A DNA stretch of 64,000 nucleotides, taken from Lineolata rhizophorae. Taxonomy: Eukaryota; Ascomycota; Dothideomycetes; Lineolatales; Lineolataceae. The stretch spans positions 126,750 to 190,749 of the forward strand of contig MU001695.1 in the NCBI GenBank assembly GCA_010093515.1, in the 5' to 3' direction. The position numbers were made by a program, and so were the translations under genes. This document shows positions 24,912 through 36,613 of the stretch, one piece after another (within the stretch, counting starts at the first letter, position 1; each line of letters starts with the position of its first letter). The notes beneath the pieces were generated by a model. It was not told the origin of the DNA, ran no database searches, and saw only the letters and a program-made list of their open reading frames with translations.

Positions 24912-24997
24912 TATGTACTCCGTACATAGGGCCAGCGTCGTTCTGCACGTAGCATCCCACGCGGTTCGCCCGATCGCCGCAATTGTGTACGGAGTAC
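24912..24997. repeat. Two copies of the dispersed TACGGAGTA motif
   Basis: TATGTACTCCGTACATA (24912-24928) is almost a perfect palindrome around the central TACTCCGTA; GTACGGAGTAC follows at 24987-24997. Another TACTCCGTA lies at 26946-26954. Confidence 0.65.
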
Positions 24998-27388
24998 TTC
25001 TTGTCGTTCCCCTCTAGCCACCAGGCGCTAGTGACGGCCGGTATTGAACGGGGAAAATTCGCTGCGTGAAATTGTAACTAGGTCGACTGAAAAGATATCG
25101 GTTCACCGACTCGGACTGGCCTGACTTGCTCGGGCACTAGCGGGCAGCTCGCCGTCTAGATCCCAGATTCCCCCTAACCGGCCGACTCCACGCCGCTCCA
25201 CTTGCCCGATGCATTCCTCCTCCCCTTGGCAGACTGCACAACAGTACCTAATGCATACGTGTGGCCATTGAACCTAATGCGCGAGCCTGCCTGCAATGCA
25301 ACTTTCGTGATAAGCCTAATATTTATGAAGCCAGCTTACTGAACCTTGCGGCTGCCTCGTCTAGCCTCTATCAGGCGGCCTTTTGGCAGTCGAGGGTGCA
25401 TAGCAAGCGAATGGATTTCGTAACTTGGAGTCGTCCATTGGCTGACAGCCGCGCTAGACCGTTCTCGACGCGGCTCAGCTGGGGCTGGCATGCATGATCG
25501 CGGGAAGCAGAAGGCGCGCGATAGCATATCGCCCGTGACTTTGCACATGCGTTTATGTACGAAAGTATTGGCACACGGCGGGGAATTTTCCTTCCACGAT
25601 CCCATCCTGCGTGGTGTGGCCCAGAAGCTGCCGGTTTGCATCTCGTACAATCTATCGCGGTGACGTGGTATGGAGGTAGACCTGACCGCTTTCGCGCTTA
25701 CCGAAAGTTGGGTTGTACAGGCGCCCGGTACCACCCACCGTCCGTATCGCAGCAGCAGAGCATGAGGTCATGCGGAGATTCAATACTCGCAGGGCTGCGA
25801 ACCAGCGCTGGGGAAGGGCTGGACGACAGTGCGCTCGCGAGCAGGGTTCCCGGGCTCCAGCCTGTCGCCGACCACCCTTCCCACCCCCTTCCCACCCCCT
25901 TCTCCCCAGCTCCCTTTCGCCTGGGCGTGGGTGCCACACCACGGGACACGAGCTAGTGATCCTCCTGGACAGCTATTGATGTCAGCTTCGAAACAGCCAC
26001 TTCCCACCCATCACTGGCCAAACAAACACGAGTCGCATCCCATGTGACGGGAAAGAATAGCTTGAATTGCGACGGAGCACACAGCCCTATGCGATCCAAG
26101 GGGAAAGTACTTCGATGGGTCTTTTTTTGGACCCGTACACTGTCACGGCCACGATCCATCCGGTCACTGAGCGCTCCTGTGCCCCTTTGCAAACAGGGGC
26201 TCTCCATGGCTGCTCGATCGCTCTGGCTACCGTAGTAAGCTTGGTGCTGGGAGGCTTTCCATGTTTTGGGCTCTTTGGCGAGGAACACAGCTCGCTCAGC
26301 GGAAAGGATATTCCCCCCTCCCCACTCCTCCCCCGGGCCTCCGCCCCTCCACTCAATGACCCTGGCATGCACCTGCTAATTTTAGTATGCACGTCCTGAT
26401 TCGCTCGCTTCACCAGCCAACCTCGCCGGGCCCCGTACTCGGCGAGATGCTGCGCCGTATTAGACTACTTTTGGCCCGTCATGCGACTCGGACTTCTCCG
26501 TACGAAGCATACTGCTATACCGCCGTGCTCTTACTACATTCTCTTTTTATTTACCTTAGAAACTCAGCCTCAGGCTATGAAACCAGAGTCAAGCGGTCAA
26601 AAATATAGTCCTAGAACAATAGAGCCTTCTCCCCTCACCGGTTTGACTCAGGCCTCCTCACGAGAGAATGGGAGGACATATGCTGTGCTGCAGTATTCTT
26701 GATCAAGGTGCTGCAAACCCGGTCTTGCGCAAAGCTTGTCTCTTGCGCTGCTGCATGCGCTCCTCAGCCGTGTCACAGAAGCTGGAAATGGGCGATCTGG
26801 GGCTTTTCCCCTTCCTTAGCAAAAGCCTCGGAACCAAGCAAATTTTCCCGTCGCGGAGAATAAGGTTTTGACTTCCAACTTGTAACCAGGAAGGATCCCT
26901 AAGGTGCCGTGCAGCGTGCTTCCTCTCCTAACGCCTTGCAGTGACTACTCCGTAGCTAGCCTAGGAGCGCTTCCTCTGCCCCAATGGGCTCGCGCACGAA
27001 ACGCATGACTTTGCTCCCATCAATGTTTGGGCATCCTCCTGAGCCCCTGCTTCAAGAGAAAACAGAACGAAACGCGTACCCGGTTGACGCATTATGCGTT
27101 TGCGTGTTTTGCCTTGTCGCGACAGTTCTTTTTATTCTTCTGGGACACTGCGCAAATCGCAATCTTCCGTGGTTTCATCCTACAGGCCTCTGTAAGACGA
27201 GCCAACCAGCGGGCACATAATCAAGCCGATCGTTGGGTGATCTTCGCAGCAAGGGCAGACGGGACGTAGGTAGATGCGATGGATGCGCTTGCCCACTGCA
27301 ATGCCCATCACCCGCGCGCCACTGTCTATCGATATACCAAGACCCAACAACGCCGAGCGGGAAGTTGTGGCCGCCAGATTTCGTGCGA

Positions 27389-27402
27389 TTTTTTTTTTTT
27401 TT
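27389..27402. repeat. Poly-T tract
   Basis: A run of 14 T. Similar runs occur at about 30682-30692, 36840-36851 and 61227-61248. They are ordinary non-coding homopolymers and may be unreliable in length. Confidence 0.7.
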
Positions 27403-27806
27403 GGAGATCACGTAGCGCCGAATAATAATATCTCCGGCCGAGCAATCTTTCCGTGTGCCCAGCGGCGAGTGAATGATCTGTGGTGCGCCAGCGTACGCGG
27501 TCGTCAAACGCAGACGCCAGACGTAGTGTGGGCATCCTTGTGTTTACGTACCACCTCCCGTTCAGTCCTGCACGATAAACAAGCGAAACGGCCATCTTGC
27601 AGCGTCTCAACCCCGCCTTCTCCCAGGGACCCGGGTGATCCGGCAGCTTCTTCAACGTCGCACAGGAAAGACCGAATGCTGTGTTCTCCATTCCCGGGTT
27701 TTGCTCATGTCGTGTTGCGCCCCAGTGCGCCGGTTCGAGCAATCTAGAGTGTGCAACTATAGATTAATTGTCCGACGGGCGCACGCGCCCTCAACCCACC
27801 GGGTCG

Positions 27807-27870
27807 ATGTACATACTACGTACATAAAGACCTTTTTACAGAGCGGGGCTCTTCCTACGTAGTATGTACT
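27807..27870. repeat. Two copies of the dispersed motif in opposite orientation
   Basis: A 20-nt near-palindrome at 27807-27826 with core TACTACGTACATA, and TACGTAGTATGTACT at 27856-27870 in the opposite orientation 30 nt later. Together they could form a long hairpin. Confidence 0.65.
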
Positions 27871-28862
27871 GCTTGCGGAATGATGTATGTATTTCGATTC
27901 GAGATGTGGCGTACAAAAGATTGACTCACGCCTTCAGTTCGAAAGGGTGAAGGACGACCGCTTTGGTGTCGAAAGCTGACGCAGCCAACAAGCCTCCATG
28001 TGAAGTCGATATGCTCGCGGCGGGAGGTCCCGCTGCTACGAAACCGTTAAATTATTTTGGCGTCCGCCCTGTGGGGGATGGTCTTCGTCGACGGGTCGTT
28101 TTGGGACGTCGCAATCTCCCGAAACGACGCCTTTGAGCGCGGAGGCGTCATCCACCCCGTCGTCCCCTTAGACGGCTACCCGAGAGCGGGCTGTCACCTC
28201 CCGCCTCTGCGTGATAGCTCCCCTATAACTTGCCGCCGCCGAAGTGGTACGTCAACGCCGGCCATTGAATCGAAATTGCGACTCGCAAGCTAAACGGCGA
28301 GACGCGTCGACATTTCCTCGCTTTGCGCTTGACGTTGGGATTTTTTCAATCCCGGCGAAAGTTCCACCACAGAAGCACTCGGCCGCGCGTGGCCTCTCTT
28401 TTTGCTTCATCGCTCCCTCCACTGCATTTACGTTTTCGTCGGTTCGTTGGTTTTGACTTCGCCGTCCCCACGCTGGTCCCAGCAGCCTCACGTCTGGCAC
28501 CACCGCATATCGGCGTCTGGTTAATTGCGCCGCTACATTTTCCCCGGCAACCGAGTTCTGCAAAGTTCGGAAGCGCCAGCTCCCCGGGTCCGTCAACCAC
28601 GGACCCCGTGCCCGATAAACTGACTAGGCTAGCCCGGTTCCACGCAACGCCGTTTTGTCCGTTTGGTGCTGGAGGTTCACATGGCATGCGTACCATGTTT
28701 TCGTACCTGGCGGTAGCGGCCTACCGGCTCAGCAGCTGGAGTCGGGACCGGTCCCATTTACCAAGCTCCACACCTGCAGGGGCACCGTCCGTCTTCCGTG
28801 GTTGAAGCTGTTGCGACCCCGTACTCGGGTACGACAACGCGTTCTGGCTACGCTAAGAGGCA

Positions 28863-29000
28863 TGTATGTACTACGTACGTAGGGCCGCCTAGGGCGGGGG
28901 CCTTGCGATCCAATGTCGCCCCGGTTTTCATTCGAAATCTCTCGCTCAGCCTGGTATGTAGTAGGGCAATCCTTTCTATGTAGTCGGCTACGTACTGTAC
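28863..29000. repeat. Two copies of the dispersed motif
   Basis: TGTATGTACTACGTACGTA at 28863-28881 and CTACGTACTGTAC at 28988-29000. Further copies are at 29721-29734 (GTACATACGGAGTA) and 30100-30114 (TATGTACTGCGTACA). Confidence 0.6.
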
Positions 29001-30388
29001 ATCGTCAAGCGCACGGCAGCGAAAGCTTCTTTTCGCCTAACTAGAACTGTTCGGCAGTTAGCACGAAGCTTGACCTCAACTCTACAGCAGGACCAAATCT
29101 CTTGGTCAATCGACTCTTCTCCCTAGCGCAGGGGCCTTGAGCCTCTCTCTTGGGGACGCGCAACCACGAAGCTGATTCCTTGCGCAACCCCGTGGGTCCA
29201 CCCATAACCGTCGGTCGAGGGAAAGTGATGCTTCCTTAAGCTTTAGGCATCCTACAAATTTACCACGAGCCACCGAGTCGCCGACAGTCTGCTCGCTCGT
29301 CCGAGCCTACTTTGGGCGATCCAGCAGTCCACTCGCCGTAGTGCTTCATTTTGTGGTCTCCACAAAAGACCTCTCCGAACGTGGCCCGATCATCGTTTTT
29401 GCTGAGACCAAAAGCTCTCGTGTTTATCAAAGCTTCTCCAAGCGAAGTTCAGATAAAGTTCGCTCATAGTTGCACTCGCAAGTTTTCGAGGTCGCGGTTC
29501 CCTTGTCTTCCACTCGCCTGGTGAAACGAATCGCCAGCACCGTCTCCTCACTACCGAGAAAATTCAGCAAACTTCTAGCGAGCTAGGGTTCCTATAGTCC
29601 CTTTGAACGTGCTGCTCTCTCTCCACCAACGCTAAGCGGAAGCTTAGTTGACCGGTGCAGTTAAGCCGTCTTCCGTTTCGTCGCTGCTCCAGGAGTCCCA
29701 GGGTTCTTGTAAAGTCTAGGTACATACGGAGTAGCACACCCGCAACTTCCCCTAGTCTGCAAGGGGGTCCTTTGATAGTCGGCCAACAAATGCCGTACCG
29801 GGCAGTTTGGGCCGAAGGACGGTGCGGGGCAGCTCGCACCAATCGTTTCAATCGTCGTTTATGTACTTCCCTCCCCCCAGCGCGAGTCGGCGTGATACAG
29901 ACGACGGCGAAGGCGAACAGAAAATCGCCGCCACTGCATCCTGCAAGTCGATGGAAAATTCACCTTCTTCCCGCGTGAGACTTGCCGAGGAGTCCCGAAA
30001 GCGCCGGAATCAGTCTAGACGGTAACTGAAAAAAAGAAGCTGGCCGGGGCAGCCGAACGATTATCTAGGGTCGTGACGCACATGACTAGCGACGCGAGAT
30101 ATGTACTGCGTACAGCAGTCCGGAATGTGCCATAGCTTCCGCTTCTTTATCTTCATCGCTTCCATGCAGTTCTCAGCTGCCATCGCTCGACGCCGGCAGA
30201 AGCGAGTCTCGCTATATGCCTCCCTCGAAGGGGAACCCCATTGGACGTGATAAAACTTCGCCCATCTGCAATGCAAGTTCCTCGCGAAGGAATGAAAACG
30301 GCCAAAAAGGTAAAATACGTATCGCGACTGCTGCTGCTCTGCATCAATCCATGTCGTCAGGCAGCCTCCTCCGCCCGCGCCCACGCGG

Positions 30389-30413
30389 ACACAAACACAC
30401 ACACACACACACA
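30389..30413. repeat. (CA)n microsatellite
   Basis: A CA dinucleotide tract with one interruption near its start, in the gene desert. It is the reason the overlapping minus-strand frames read as Cys-Val repeats. Confidence 0.85.
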
Positions 30414-31248
30414 TTCAATGCACGGTCTATTAGCTGCGAAGGCTCCCCTCTCGTCGTTCCTAGACTACAACTATTCCAGGCCAAGCGAGGCGGATTGAAG
30501 CGACGGTGGTGTGCGGCGCCGACGCGCCATTGGCAGCTTGGCGTCGAAGCACCCGTGTTCGGGGCGTGCGCGGGAACGCATCTCGAACGGAGCGGCGCAG
30601 ACAGCATGCGAGTCAAGGTCCAGAGACGCCGCTCTTGGACAAGCTTTTCCGGGCTAATTCGTGGAAAGCCTTTTTCTTTCTTTTTTTTTTTTGCCAGCTT
30701 ATGTATGTAGCTAGCCCTTGCTGCCTCCTTCTCGCTGCCTAGTATTCCTTCTTCGTCGTGGTCCAGACTCTTCCTGTTTGCTAAGGTCGTGTTCGCCGCA
30801 GTCGCGGGGGCGTGAGCGCGGGGCTGGCCTTTTCCGCGGGCACATCGCGAATCTGCGAGTTTCGCCATTGCCAAGGCTCTTGGCTGGCTTGGTGAGAATG
30901 TAGCTGAGTTCCGGCCGAGGAGGCCCAGTCGAGCGATGGGATTGTTCTTGGGTGCCAAAGAATGCCATGGAGGGTCCGGTGAAGTATCCATGGCATTTCC
31001 ATATCCCTCTTTCTTGGCTTCATTGGAAAAACGCCGGAGTGAATCGAAGTTATATGTATGCTTAATTTTCCTCCTCCATGGGCTGGCTAAGATTTGCTAG
31101 AAGCATGACGAAGAAGTGGACTCCAAAATTCGCTGAGTGGGTATCAATATAACTTGGTGGACTGTTTGTAGGTAGTTGCGTAGTAGCAGACATCGCCTCG
31201 TAAAAGTTACTTCTACTTCGAACCCCGGCTTTAAGTTTCATCAATTTC

Positions 31249-31319
31249 GTAGATTCACTACTTGAGGATCGTCTCTCAACTCTGCAGTTGAGACACTAAG
31301 CCTTTCTTAGTAGATTCAC
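31249..31319. repeat. Double hairpin flanked by 10-bp direct repeats
   Basis: The word GTAGATTCAC occurs at 31249-31258 and 31310-31319. Between them are two perfect small inverted repeats: TCTCAACT/AGTTGAGA (31274-31281 and 31286-31293, 4-nt loop) and ACTAAG/CTTAGT (about 31295-31311). It resembles a tiny footprint or relic of a non-autonomous DNA element, but no family is recognised. Confidence 0.4.
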
Positions 31320-32513
31320 AGGTACTGACTGCTATCGGACAATGTATCGGCGCCTCTCCTTTACCAAATCCGTTCTAACCCGATATGCGAACGTACACCG
31401 TTAATGAAGTCTGAATGTCTTCATTTGGTCTCCACGAGTAAGTTTGATTTCCATTCTCTGTTGCGGCTTTGGAAGCCCCCAAAGGCAGATTCAGAATTGG
31501 TTATTCTAGTTCACTTTTTAAATAATCTAAGATTTCCCCAAAGCTTGGACTACTCCTCGCCCATTGTGGTGCGCAGACGCTATCCCGACACTCTTGATGC
31601 CCTTTTTCTGCCAATTAGTTTTGCTACGCGGTTTCGTCCCCCCACAGATAGATCAAAATCTTCTTAATACTATCCAAGCAGAAAATCCATCTGAGTTTAA
31701 ATGTAGATGCGCTGAAATCTAAGCCTACCATTGCCCTCCTATCGTGAACGTCCCATGTCCTGGAACACATCCTCCCCGCAAAAGCCACAAGGGCACCACA
31801 ATTGACTCAGAGCCGGCCCGGGCGTTCAAGCCTCTCATGTGTCTGTCTAAAACCCCCGGGAAAGCGGGCCTGATGCATGCCATCTCCGTAGGGCTGAAAG
31901 GGATCTCTCCCCATCCCAGAGCCAGGGCTCTGGCACTCGGTAACCACCTTACCGGCAATACAACCACCCCCTTCACCAATGTATTCAAACGGATAAGGGG
32001 GCTTTGAGAGCTACAAAGAAGGGATGGTACGCCTATCCCTGAGCTTAATCGATCGTGTCTCGCTCCACAAAGGGGGCAGCCATTGTAATGTGCCAGCTAG
32101 GAAAGAACAGCCACGGGGCCGAGAAACCTGCTCAAACTCACGCAGGAGGCGAAATTCCAGGGCGCCACATCCACCCAGGCATGCCGCGCGCATAGATATT
32201 GCGCTCAGCATGCTCGAAACCAGCAGTATATAAATCAGTCCAAAGCAGCGCTCATAAATTCGAATTCGAAGCAACAGACAGAAACTCTACAGGGGTCCGA
32301 AGAACCCGGAAAAAGAACGCCCATGAACCAGCAATGCCCAGAATAAGACCAGAGGGAAACGACTTCTCACAAGCTAGTCCATCACCTCAACCCAGACCAT
32401 TCTACGCACAACGAAGAACCAAAACAATCCACGATCATCGGAACAAAGCGAGACGATGAGTCAAGAAGGGAACATGGCTCCGCTACCGCCCGGCGAAAAC
32501 ACCCGCAGACACT

Positions 32514-34586
32514 TCACCGCCCTTCCAACCGCCTCCTCTCGCCCACACGCCCCTCGTCCCTCCGCACCAAGACGTACCACGCTGCGCTGACCCAGCACAT
32601 AGCGACCGCGACCCACGCGTATCCGGGGAGGCGGAAGTGGCCGAGGACGACGAGCTGAAAGGCGGCGCGGGGTGTGCCGACGAAGGCGAGAGCGAGCGGC
32701 CCCGCGGCCTTGGCCAGGAGGGGCGCCGACGTGAACACGGCCCAGGCTCCAAGCCCGCCGCACACCGTCAGGAACCAGAAGAAGGGTACGTCGAGGAAGT
32801 AGCAGTTGTGCCGGATGTTGGACACTTCGCCTGAGAGCAGGAGCACGGGCGCGAGTAAGACGAGAGAGAGAAGGGAAGTGTAGTGCAGGATGCGGTAGTA
32901 GGCGCGGGTTTCCTCGCGCGAGGTGGGCCCCGAGGCGAAGCCGTCGACGGCGGCGGCGTCGGAAGATGTGGTGCTGGTCATGGGGAACGTGGTGGTGCCG
33001 TCGACGAAGAGCGTGTTGTGCGGCGTGTTGAGGTTGAGGGCGTCGCCTTGGGGGACGAGGTCTGAGACGAGTTGGCGGTAGGTGCGCAGGAGGAGGATCG
33101 GGTAGAGAGCTACGAAGAGCGTGGAGAAGACGCCTGAGACGGTGGACTCCCAGGTGACGCGGGCGTCGGTGCGGATGCAGGCGAGGGCCAGGGTGATGGT
33201 GGCGATGAGGGTAGAGGAGAGAACGCCGGTGGAGTGGGAGGCACGGGTGAGGAAGGCGGTAAAGATGAGCGCGAGCGGGACGATGCCAACGCGGGAGAGG
33301 GTGTAGGTGGACATTTGGGAGTAGCTAGATGGCTCGGAGTATGAGCTAAGTGGTCGAGTGAAGGAAATCAGGGATCTTATTAGGATGCGGGAGAACATAC
33401 GCGAAGGAAAGGTTGCTCAGGAGAACCTTGCCGACAAAAACGACTGCCAGAGGCAGCACCTGGCGCGCAACTTTCAGATCGAACTCGAAAATCCCGCCAC
33501 CCGCGATACCTCCCTGGCCGCCAGGGATCTTGCGGAGAAGGCTAAGCGGGAAAGGGTACGATTTGGGCGTTCCCCTAAACCCCTGAGTGCCCGAGGGTAC
33601 CGAAGGCGCCACGATCGCACCCAGGCCTAACCTGCTCAGCGGCTGAGCCATTGCCCGTGTGAAAGCTGAGAAGCCAATCAAGCACAGATGCGCGATGACG
33701 AGTTGGATGAAGGTCGCCGCGATGGGATAGGGAAACCTGACCAAATTTGTCAATTCTTGATCTCCATTTTTTTAAATCTGAGCGTGATGATAGTCTTACT
33801 TGTAAACGCCAGCTGTACAGCACCGAAACAGAAGAACACGACGTTAGCCAAAGGCGGGTCAAGGGCAATATACCAACTGCCACCAAATGATAACAGCAAA
33901 GAAAGGGAACACTTACTCAACAAGATGAACCGGTTCATTAGCAACAGCCCAAACCCGCACCCACCGACCCACACTACTAGGAGTGCTACATAGACCTGCC
34001 AGCCGATCCACGTGCCGAAGAAAAAGCTGCCCAGCCCCCCCGCCCGAAGGACTCTCCTCCAGCTCGACCTGCTCCCCTCGCCAGCAAGGCGCCGACCACC
34101 ACCAGCACTAAAGGCGCCGGTCCCAACGTCGTCGGCCACCAGCGGCCGCACCACGCTCGGCTCGCGCTCGAAGAGGAAGTAATCGTCGTCGTCGTCGTCC
34201 TCGGAAGCGGCGGTCGCAGCGGCGGGACGCGACCGGGCGTAGGGCGACGGCGAGCGCGACGACAGGTCGATGAGTGGGATGTTTTGGGGGTGGAGCTGTG
34301 AGCCGGGGCCGGCATCGCCAGACTGCGAGCCGGTGGAAGCGGAAGACGAGGCGCGCGAGCCGGGGCGCGCGCTCATGATGGCCGTGGTCGCGGAATGGGC
34401 GGATTCGAGGTCGTCCGTGTCATCGAGGGAGAGGACGCGCGAGTGCGAGGCGGGCTTCGAGGCGCCGCGGCCGCCAGCGTCGGTGGCCGTGCTGCGGGGG
34501 CCGGAGTCGGTGAGGCCGGAGAGGTAGCGCAGGGCGGGCTGGAAGGGGTTGCGGCCCGGGGAGGAGAAGGGGCGCGGGCGGTTCAT
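32514..34586 (-). CDS. SLC35C1-like nucleotide-sugar (TPT/DMT) transporter
   Basis: Four exons: 34586-33917, 33812-33800 (only 13 nt), 33736-33401 and 33345-32514, 616 residues. An acidic, Ser/Pro-rich cytosolic N-terminus (about 1-180) is followed by about ten membrane segments of the triose-phosphate/nucleotide-sugar transporter fold. The exon junctions read MNRFILLTGVYKFPYPIAA and NLSFASYSEPSSYSQMSTYT, restoring family continuity. The stretch FDLKVARQVLPLAVVFVGK closely parallels human SLC35C1, the Golgi GDP-fucose transporter (LDLRVARSVLPLSVVFIGM). Start chosen as the first ATG; the frame is open 17 codons further upstream but only from a GTG. Likely Golgi or ER membrane; the sugar substrate in fungi is not known to me. 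No recognised partner gene nearby. Confidence 0.85.
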
Positions 34587-35175
34587 GGGCGGCAGCCGGC
34601 GCAGGTCATGGCTTGCGGGCTGCGTCGGGCTACGCACGCGGTTCGGGGGCGTGGGCGAGGAAGAGAAGAGACGGGGGAGCGAGCGTGGAGAGGGACGGGA
34701 CGGCGTAGGGCGCGCGACGCGAGGCTTTTCTTACGTGGTCACGTGATCGCATGTGGAACGCGCGGGCCAAGAGTGCACCGCCACGCCACGCGCGGGGCAC
34801 GGCAGCACAGGAGCCGCCCGTCCGCGAAGAACAGGCCGGGAGCGGGGAGGACGGCCGGCGGGAGGCTGCCTGACAAAGCATCGCATCGCCCGGGCTGGGC
34901 GGTCGGCGATTGTCCATGACGACGCCGGCGGGTCCCGGGCACGACTTGGATTCGCGGGCGGCGCACAGCCACGCCGCGCCGAGCCGAAACGACGTGCTGG
35001 GCCCCGGTCGTCAGCCCGCCGCCGCCCGCTTTCGCCGCCAGTCGCCAGCCCGCTCCACCCACATCGTCACCTCTCGCCGCCTCAAGCTTCAAATACCCGT
35101 CCTCCCTCTCCCGCCTTCTTTCGCTCGCCGCCTCACCCTGCTTTCCCCGCCGTCCCTGACGCCCGCGTCCCCGCC
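34587..35175. promoter_or_regulatory. Divergent promoter, transporter and SYLF-SH3 gene
   Basis: A GC-rich 589-bp spacer between divergent ATGs, with a TCACGTGA E-box-like palindrome at about 34739-34746 (CACGTG core). The right end is C-rich just before the SYLF-SH3 start. Regulation is inferred from position only. Confidence 0.45.
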
Positions 35176-36613
35176 ATGCCGCTCGGAATCAACAATCCGC
35201 TGCCCGCGTCCATGAGGAGTGAGTCCTCTTGCCTTTGCCGAAAGAAAAGATTATAAGACGGTAGAGAAGATGGCTGACCGCAGACAACTCTCCGCGATGC
35301 AGGCGAGTGCAGAAAGGCCGGAAAGATCCTCGCATCCTTCGTCGACCCGCGGCAGGCCTTCGGCCCGGACAAGGTCATTCCGCCGCAGATTCTGGCCAAT
35401 GCCAAGGGCCTCGCCATCATCACCGTCTTCAAGGCTGGCTTCCTAGGCTCGGCGCGCTTCGGCTCCGGCGTCGTCGTCGCCCGCCTGGCCGACGGGTCGT
35501 GGTCGGCCCCGTCGGCCATCGGCACCGTGGGCGGCGGCTTCGGCGGCCAGATCGGCTTCGAGCTGACCGACTTCGTCTTCATCCTCAACGACCGGGCCGC
35601 CGTGCGCACCTTCGCCCAGGCCGGCTCGCTGACGCTGGGCGGCAACGTGTCCATCGCGGCCGGCCCCGTGGGGCGCAATGCCGAGGCCGCCGGCGCCGCC
35701 TCGCTCAAGAGCGTCGCCGGCATCTTCGCCTACAGCAAGACCAAAGGCCTCTTCGCCGGCGTGTCGCTCGAAGGCTCCGCCCTCATCGAGCGCCGCGACG
35801 CCAACGCTAAGCTCTACAACAACCGCTACACGGCCCGCCAGCTGCTCGAGGGCTCCGTCCCCGTGCCACCCGCTGCCGAGCCCCTCATGCGCGTCCTCAA
35901 CTCGCGCGTCTTCTCGGGCATCGCCGGCCAGGGCACCATGCCCGAGCAGATGTACAACGACATCCCCGTCTACGACGACCGCCACGAGGACGTCGTCTGG
36001 CAGGGCCGCACCGGCAGCGCCTACGGTGAGGGTGTGCGCTCCGACCGCACCGGTTCCTTCGGGGGCGGCGGCGGCGGCGCCAACGACTACGAGTACCACG
36101 ACTACCCCCGCCCGGGAGGAGGCGGAGGAGCCCCGTCGCGCGCCAGCACCTGGCAGGACGACCTGTACGACCGCGGGCCCCCGGCCCAGCAGACGGGCGG
36201 GCTCAACCGCTCCTTCACCACGCGCGCGAACCCGACCGAGACCTTCGATCGCATGGAGCGCCGACGGACGGGCGGCTTCGATGACAACTACGCCTACGGC
36301 GATCGGTCGAAGCCGGGCAGGCCGACGGCGCCCAAACCCGTCTTCGCGGCCCAGAAGAAGAACAGCATGGGCCCGAACCAGGCGATTGCTAAATTCACGT
36401 TCGAGCCGGATCAGCCGGGCGATCTCGGCTTCAAGAAGGGGGAGGTTATCACGATTGTCAAGAGGACGGATAACGAAACAGATTGGTGGACGGGCAGGAT
36501 CGGGGATCGGGAGGGCATTTTCCCGAGGTGAGTTTCGAGACACAAATGATCCGCATGTGGTTGCGACTTTGCTGACGGCTATGTTGTACAGCAACTATGT
36601 TGAAACGGTATAG
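35176..36613 (+). CDS. ysc84: SYLF-SH3 protein, Ysc84/Lsb3 family (actin patch, endocytosis)
   Basis: Three exons: 35176-35218, 35303-36527 and 36592-36613, 429 residues. The N-terminal MPLGINNPLPASMRSECRKA starts the SYLF domain (about 1-220), which binds phosphoinositides and actin; strong family strings are GKILASFVDP, KGLAIITVFKAGF, GFELTDFVFILN and SKTKGLFAGVSLEG. A Gly/Pro/Ser/Arg-rich linker (about 225-370) follows, then a C-terminal SH3 domain (about 374-429) with AIAKFTFEP, the DLGFKKGEVI acidic turn, TDWWTGR and IFPSNYVE. The last seven codons lie in a tiny third exon that supplies the conserved SNYVE end of the SH3 fold. In yeast Ysc84 and Lsb3 act with Las17 at cortical actin patches. 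Identification is secure. Confidence 0.95.

Larger units (their letters stand above)
21956..32513. other. 10.5-kb gene desert
   Basis: No supportable gene in this stretch. 22.2-24.3 kb is extremely GC-rich and holds long chance frames (the longest, 563 codons on the minus strand at 22306-23997, is Pro/Arg/Ala/Ser-rich without domains). 24.4-32.5 kb is more balanced with short frames only. It contains many copies of the TACGGAGTA/TACGTAGTA word, a (CA)n tract, poly-T runs and small hairpins listed separately. The left edge must contain the laccase promoter and the right edge the 3' flank of the nucleotide-sugar transporter. No recognisable transposase, reverse transcriptase or tRNA. Confidence 0.55.

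Noticed and set aside
30344-30991. 215-codon minus-strand frame in the gene desert
   Set aside because: Built partly on poly-A and (CA)n tracts (Lys runs, Cys-Val repeats); no family similarity.
21956-32513. Possible transposon or retroelement copies in the gene desert
   Set aside because: No reverse transcriptase, integrase, transposase or long terminal repeats were recognised by eye; only short motifs and small hairpins are present.
35443-36594. 383-codon minus-strand frame opposite the SYLF-SH3 gene
   Set aside because: Antisense shadow produced by GC-rich codon use; the plus strand has unmistakable SYLF and SH3 motifs.
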